From contig JACCVM010000035.1 in assembly GCA_013698135.1 (NCBI GenBank), positions 1-5,937 of the forward strand: a stretch of 5,937 nt of DNA, in the 5' to 3' direction. A program made the position numbers and the translations under genes. Every line of letters starts with the position of its first letter. The first letter of the stretch is position 1. Positions 4,715 to 5,937 of the stretch are shown here, piece by piece. Under the pieces are notes generated by a model, which saw only the letters and a list, made by a program, of their open reading frames with translations, ran no database searches and had not been told where the DNA came from. The stretch comes from Euzebyaceae bacterium. Lineage in GTDB: Bacteria > Actinomycetota > Nitriliruptoria > Euzebyales > Egibacteraceae.

Positions 4715-5646
4715 ATGGCGGTGGGCACCACGGCAGCAAGGCGGCGTTGGCGACGGCGGCGCTCGGGGCGCTGGGCATCGTCTACGGCGACATCGGCACC
4801 AGCCCGTTGTATGCCATGCGCGAGACCTTCCGCGGCCACGGTCACAGCATTGTGGTGGCTCCCGACAACGTCCTCGGGGTGCTCTCGCTCATCTTCTGGT
4901 CGCTGGTGATCATCATCAGCATCAAGTATTTGGTCTTCGTGATGCGCACCGACAACGACGGCGAGGGCGGCATCCTGGCGCTGACCTCCCTCATTCGTCC
5001 CCGGGGGGGCGGCCACTGGGCACTTGTTCTGCTGGGCCTGTTCGGCACCGCGTTGCCGTACGGCGACGGGATGATCACCCCTGCCATCTCGGTGCTGGCC
5101 GCGGTGGAGGGCACCGAGATCGCGTCGCCGGCGCTGGCCGACTTCGTGGTCCCGGCAGCGGTGGTGATCAACGTCGCGCTGTTCGCCCTTCAGCAACGCG
5201 GCACTGCCACCATCGGCAAGCTGTTCGGGCCGATCATGCTGGCGTGGTTCGCGGTGCTGGCCATCCTCGGGATCGGCCAGATCGTGGCTGAACCTGCCGT
5301 CCTCCGTGCCGCCAACCCGCTGTACGGGGTGCGGTTCTTCATCGAGAACGGGTTCCAGGCTTTCCTCGCGCTTGGCTCGGTGTTCCTGGGTGGTCACCGG
5401 TGGCGAGGCGCTCTATGCCGACACGGGCCATTTCGGGAAACGGCCCATCCAGGTCGGCTGGTACGCGTTCGCGCCGCTGCGATGGAGTCTCCTTTCTACC
5501 GGCTCGCCCCCGAGCGGGGCGTGCTGCCCCTGGTGGTCTTGGCAACGGTCGCGACGGTGATCGCGTCACAGGCGCTGATCTCGGGCGTCTTCTCGCTCAC
5601 CATGCAGGCCATACAGATGGGCTTCGCACCGCGGATGCGAATTGTG
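4715..5646 (+). pseudogene. kup: kup potassium transporter, frameshifted and truncated by an IS
   Basis: Remnant of the KUP/HAK/KT low-affinity potassium uptake permease. Seen: GIVYGDIGTSPLYAMRE near the start, LSLIFWSLVIIISIKYLVFV, RTDNDGEGGILAL, GDGMITPAISVLAAVEGTEI, GKLFGPIMLAWF, and after the damage NPFYRLAPE-like SPFYRLAPE and ATVIASQALISGVFSLT. Lesions: an extra G in the GGG at 5388-5390 shifts frame, so VVTGGEALYADTGHFGKRPI is read in the next frame. Around 5468-5484 the frame returns, with about 55 bases missing relative to E. coli Kup, removing the conserved LNYFGQGA segment. After MRIV (5635-5646) homology stops where an insertion sequence begins. About half of the usual 620-odd residues are lost. 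The 5' end is also doubtful: ATG 4715 is out of frame with the HHGSKAALATAALG N terminus by one base, while the in-frame TTG 4747 has AAGG five bases upstream. A 303-residue frame from 4747 stays open to a stop at 5656-5658 inside the IS, but its middle is scrambled. Confidence 0.88.
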
Positions 5647-5937
5647 GGTCCTTTGTAGCTTCTGTAGGTCGTGATTGATGTCACTTCTCGTGTGGGAGCA
5701 GCAAGGTGAGGGGGCCGCAGGACAGCATCACGATCGCGGCGGCGGCTTTGGCGGAGTGGAATCCGAACGCGCGGCGGGTGATAAGCCGCACGCGGTTGTT
5801 CAGTCCCTCTACACGTGCGTTGGTGAGGTCGAGGCGGACGGCGGCGAGGATGCCGTCGCGGTGCGCGCGGATGGTGCGGGCGAGGCGGACGAACCCGGGG
5901 ATGCGGCTGCGTTGCGCCCAGGCGCACCAGCGGTCCA
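5647..5937 (-). mobile_element. ISL3-family insertion sequence, one end (continues beyond window)
   Basis: The kup homology ends at about 5646, and a new sequence beginning GGTCCTTTGTAGCTTCTG follows. It leads, 34 bases in, to the stop codon of a minus-strand ISL3 transposase. A GG-starting end placed just outside the transposase stop is what ISL3 elements show, so this is probably the transposase-3' terminal inverted repeat. The exact boundary could be 5646 or 5647 because of the GGG run. The other end and the target duplication (about 8 bp in this family) are outside the window. Confidence 0.75.
5681..5937 (-). CDS. ISL3-family transposase, C-terminal 84 residues (partial)
   Basis: The DDE transposase that moves the ISL3 element. 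Only the C terminus is present; the frame runs off the window, with the first full codon at 5935. Seen: LDLTNARVEGLNNRVRLITR, in which the Glu of VEGLNN (residue 43 of the fragment) is the likely last acidic residue of the DDE triad, then RAFGFHSAKAAAAIVML and a short tail ending LPHEK. This N-x-x-VEG-x-NN-x-V-(R/K)-x-x-x-R-R-x-(F/Y)-GF pattern is characteristic of ISL3 transposases. No frameshift or stop is visible in the part present, so the element may be intact outside the window. Confidence 0.9.
   Translation of the reverse strand, partial: DRWCAWAQRSRIPGFVRLARTIRAHRDGILAAVRLDLTNARVEGLNNRVRLITRRAFGFHSAKAAAAIVMLSCGPLTLLLPHEK

Noticed and set aside
4705..5397. 230-codon minus-strand open frame opposite kup
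   Set aside because: His/Gln/Arg/Asp-rich antisense shadow of a strongly recognised Kup sequence.
1..5937. CRISPR array, tRNA, rRNA or phage genes
   Set aside because: No spaced direct repeats, no tRNA cloverleaf arms or rRNA segments, and no phage structural or integrase motifs were seen on either strand.

Overview
This is a GC-rich window in which nearly all real coding frames end their codons in G or C. Several start codons are GTG or TTG, with purine-rich Shine-Dalgarno sites. Together with two promoter-like sites of the Streptomyces SigB / Mycobacterium SigF type (GNNT-N14-16-GGGTAY), this points to a high-GC actinobacterium. The genus cannot be told from the sequence. Nothing looks like phage, CRISPR, rRNA or tRNA.

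Layout. Positions 1-2713 carry a minus-strand run. In transcription order it holds a D-isomer-specific 2-hydroxyacid dehydrogenase (2713-1742), an uncharacterised six-helix membrane protein coupled to it by an ATGA overlap (1745-1068), a 75-residue ferritin-like helical-hairpin protein (962-735), a doubtful 77-residue ORF (675-442), and a minimal J-domain protein (328-50). The ferritin-like and J-domain genes each have a close match to the general-stress promoter consensus 33-38 bases before their start codon. From 2714 to 2858 there is a divergent intergenic region. A 50-residue hydrophobic membrane protein follows on the plus strand (2859-3011). It converges, with only five bases between the stops, on an alpha/beta hydrolase on the minus strand (3820-3017). 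Divergent from that is a voltage-gated-channel-like membrane protein whose potassium filter is replaced by other residues (3826-4500).

At the right end is a broken kup potassium-transporter gene (about 4715-5646). It has a +1 frameshift, a short internal deletion that restores frame, and a cut end where an ISL3-family insertion sequence begins (about 5647). The 3' end of the IS transposase runs off the window on the minus strand.

How the genes fit together: two of the small genes look like members of a stationary-phase or general-stress regulon, and the other intact genes (dehydrogenase, hydrolase, small membrane proteins) are the kind often seen in such accessory stress islands. The channel-like gene and kup could have formed a potassium or ion module, but kup is now non-functional. 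I do not see a clear new multi-gene defence or metabolic system. The most unusual items are the channel-like protein with a non-canonical pore, the membrane protein with acidic/His intramembrane motifs, the dehydrogenase with Asp at the catalytic Glu position, and the shared stress-promoter architecture.
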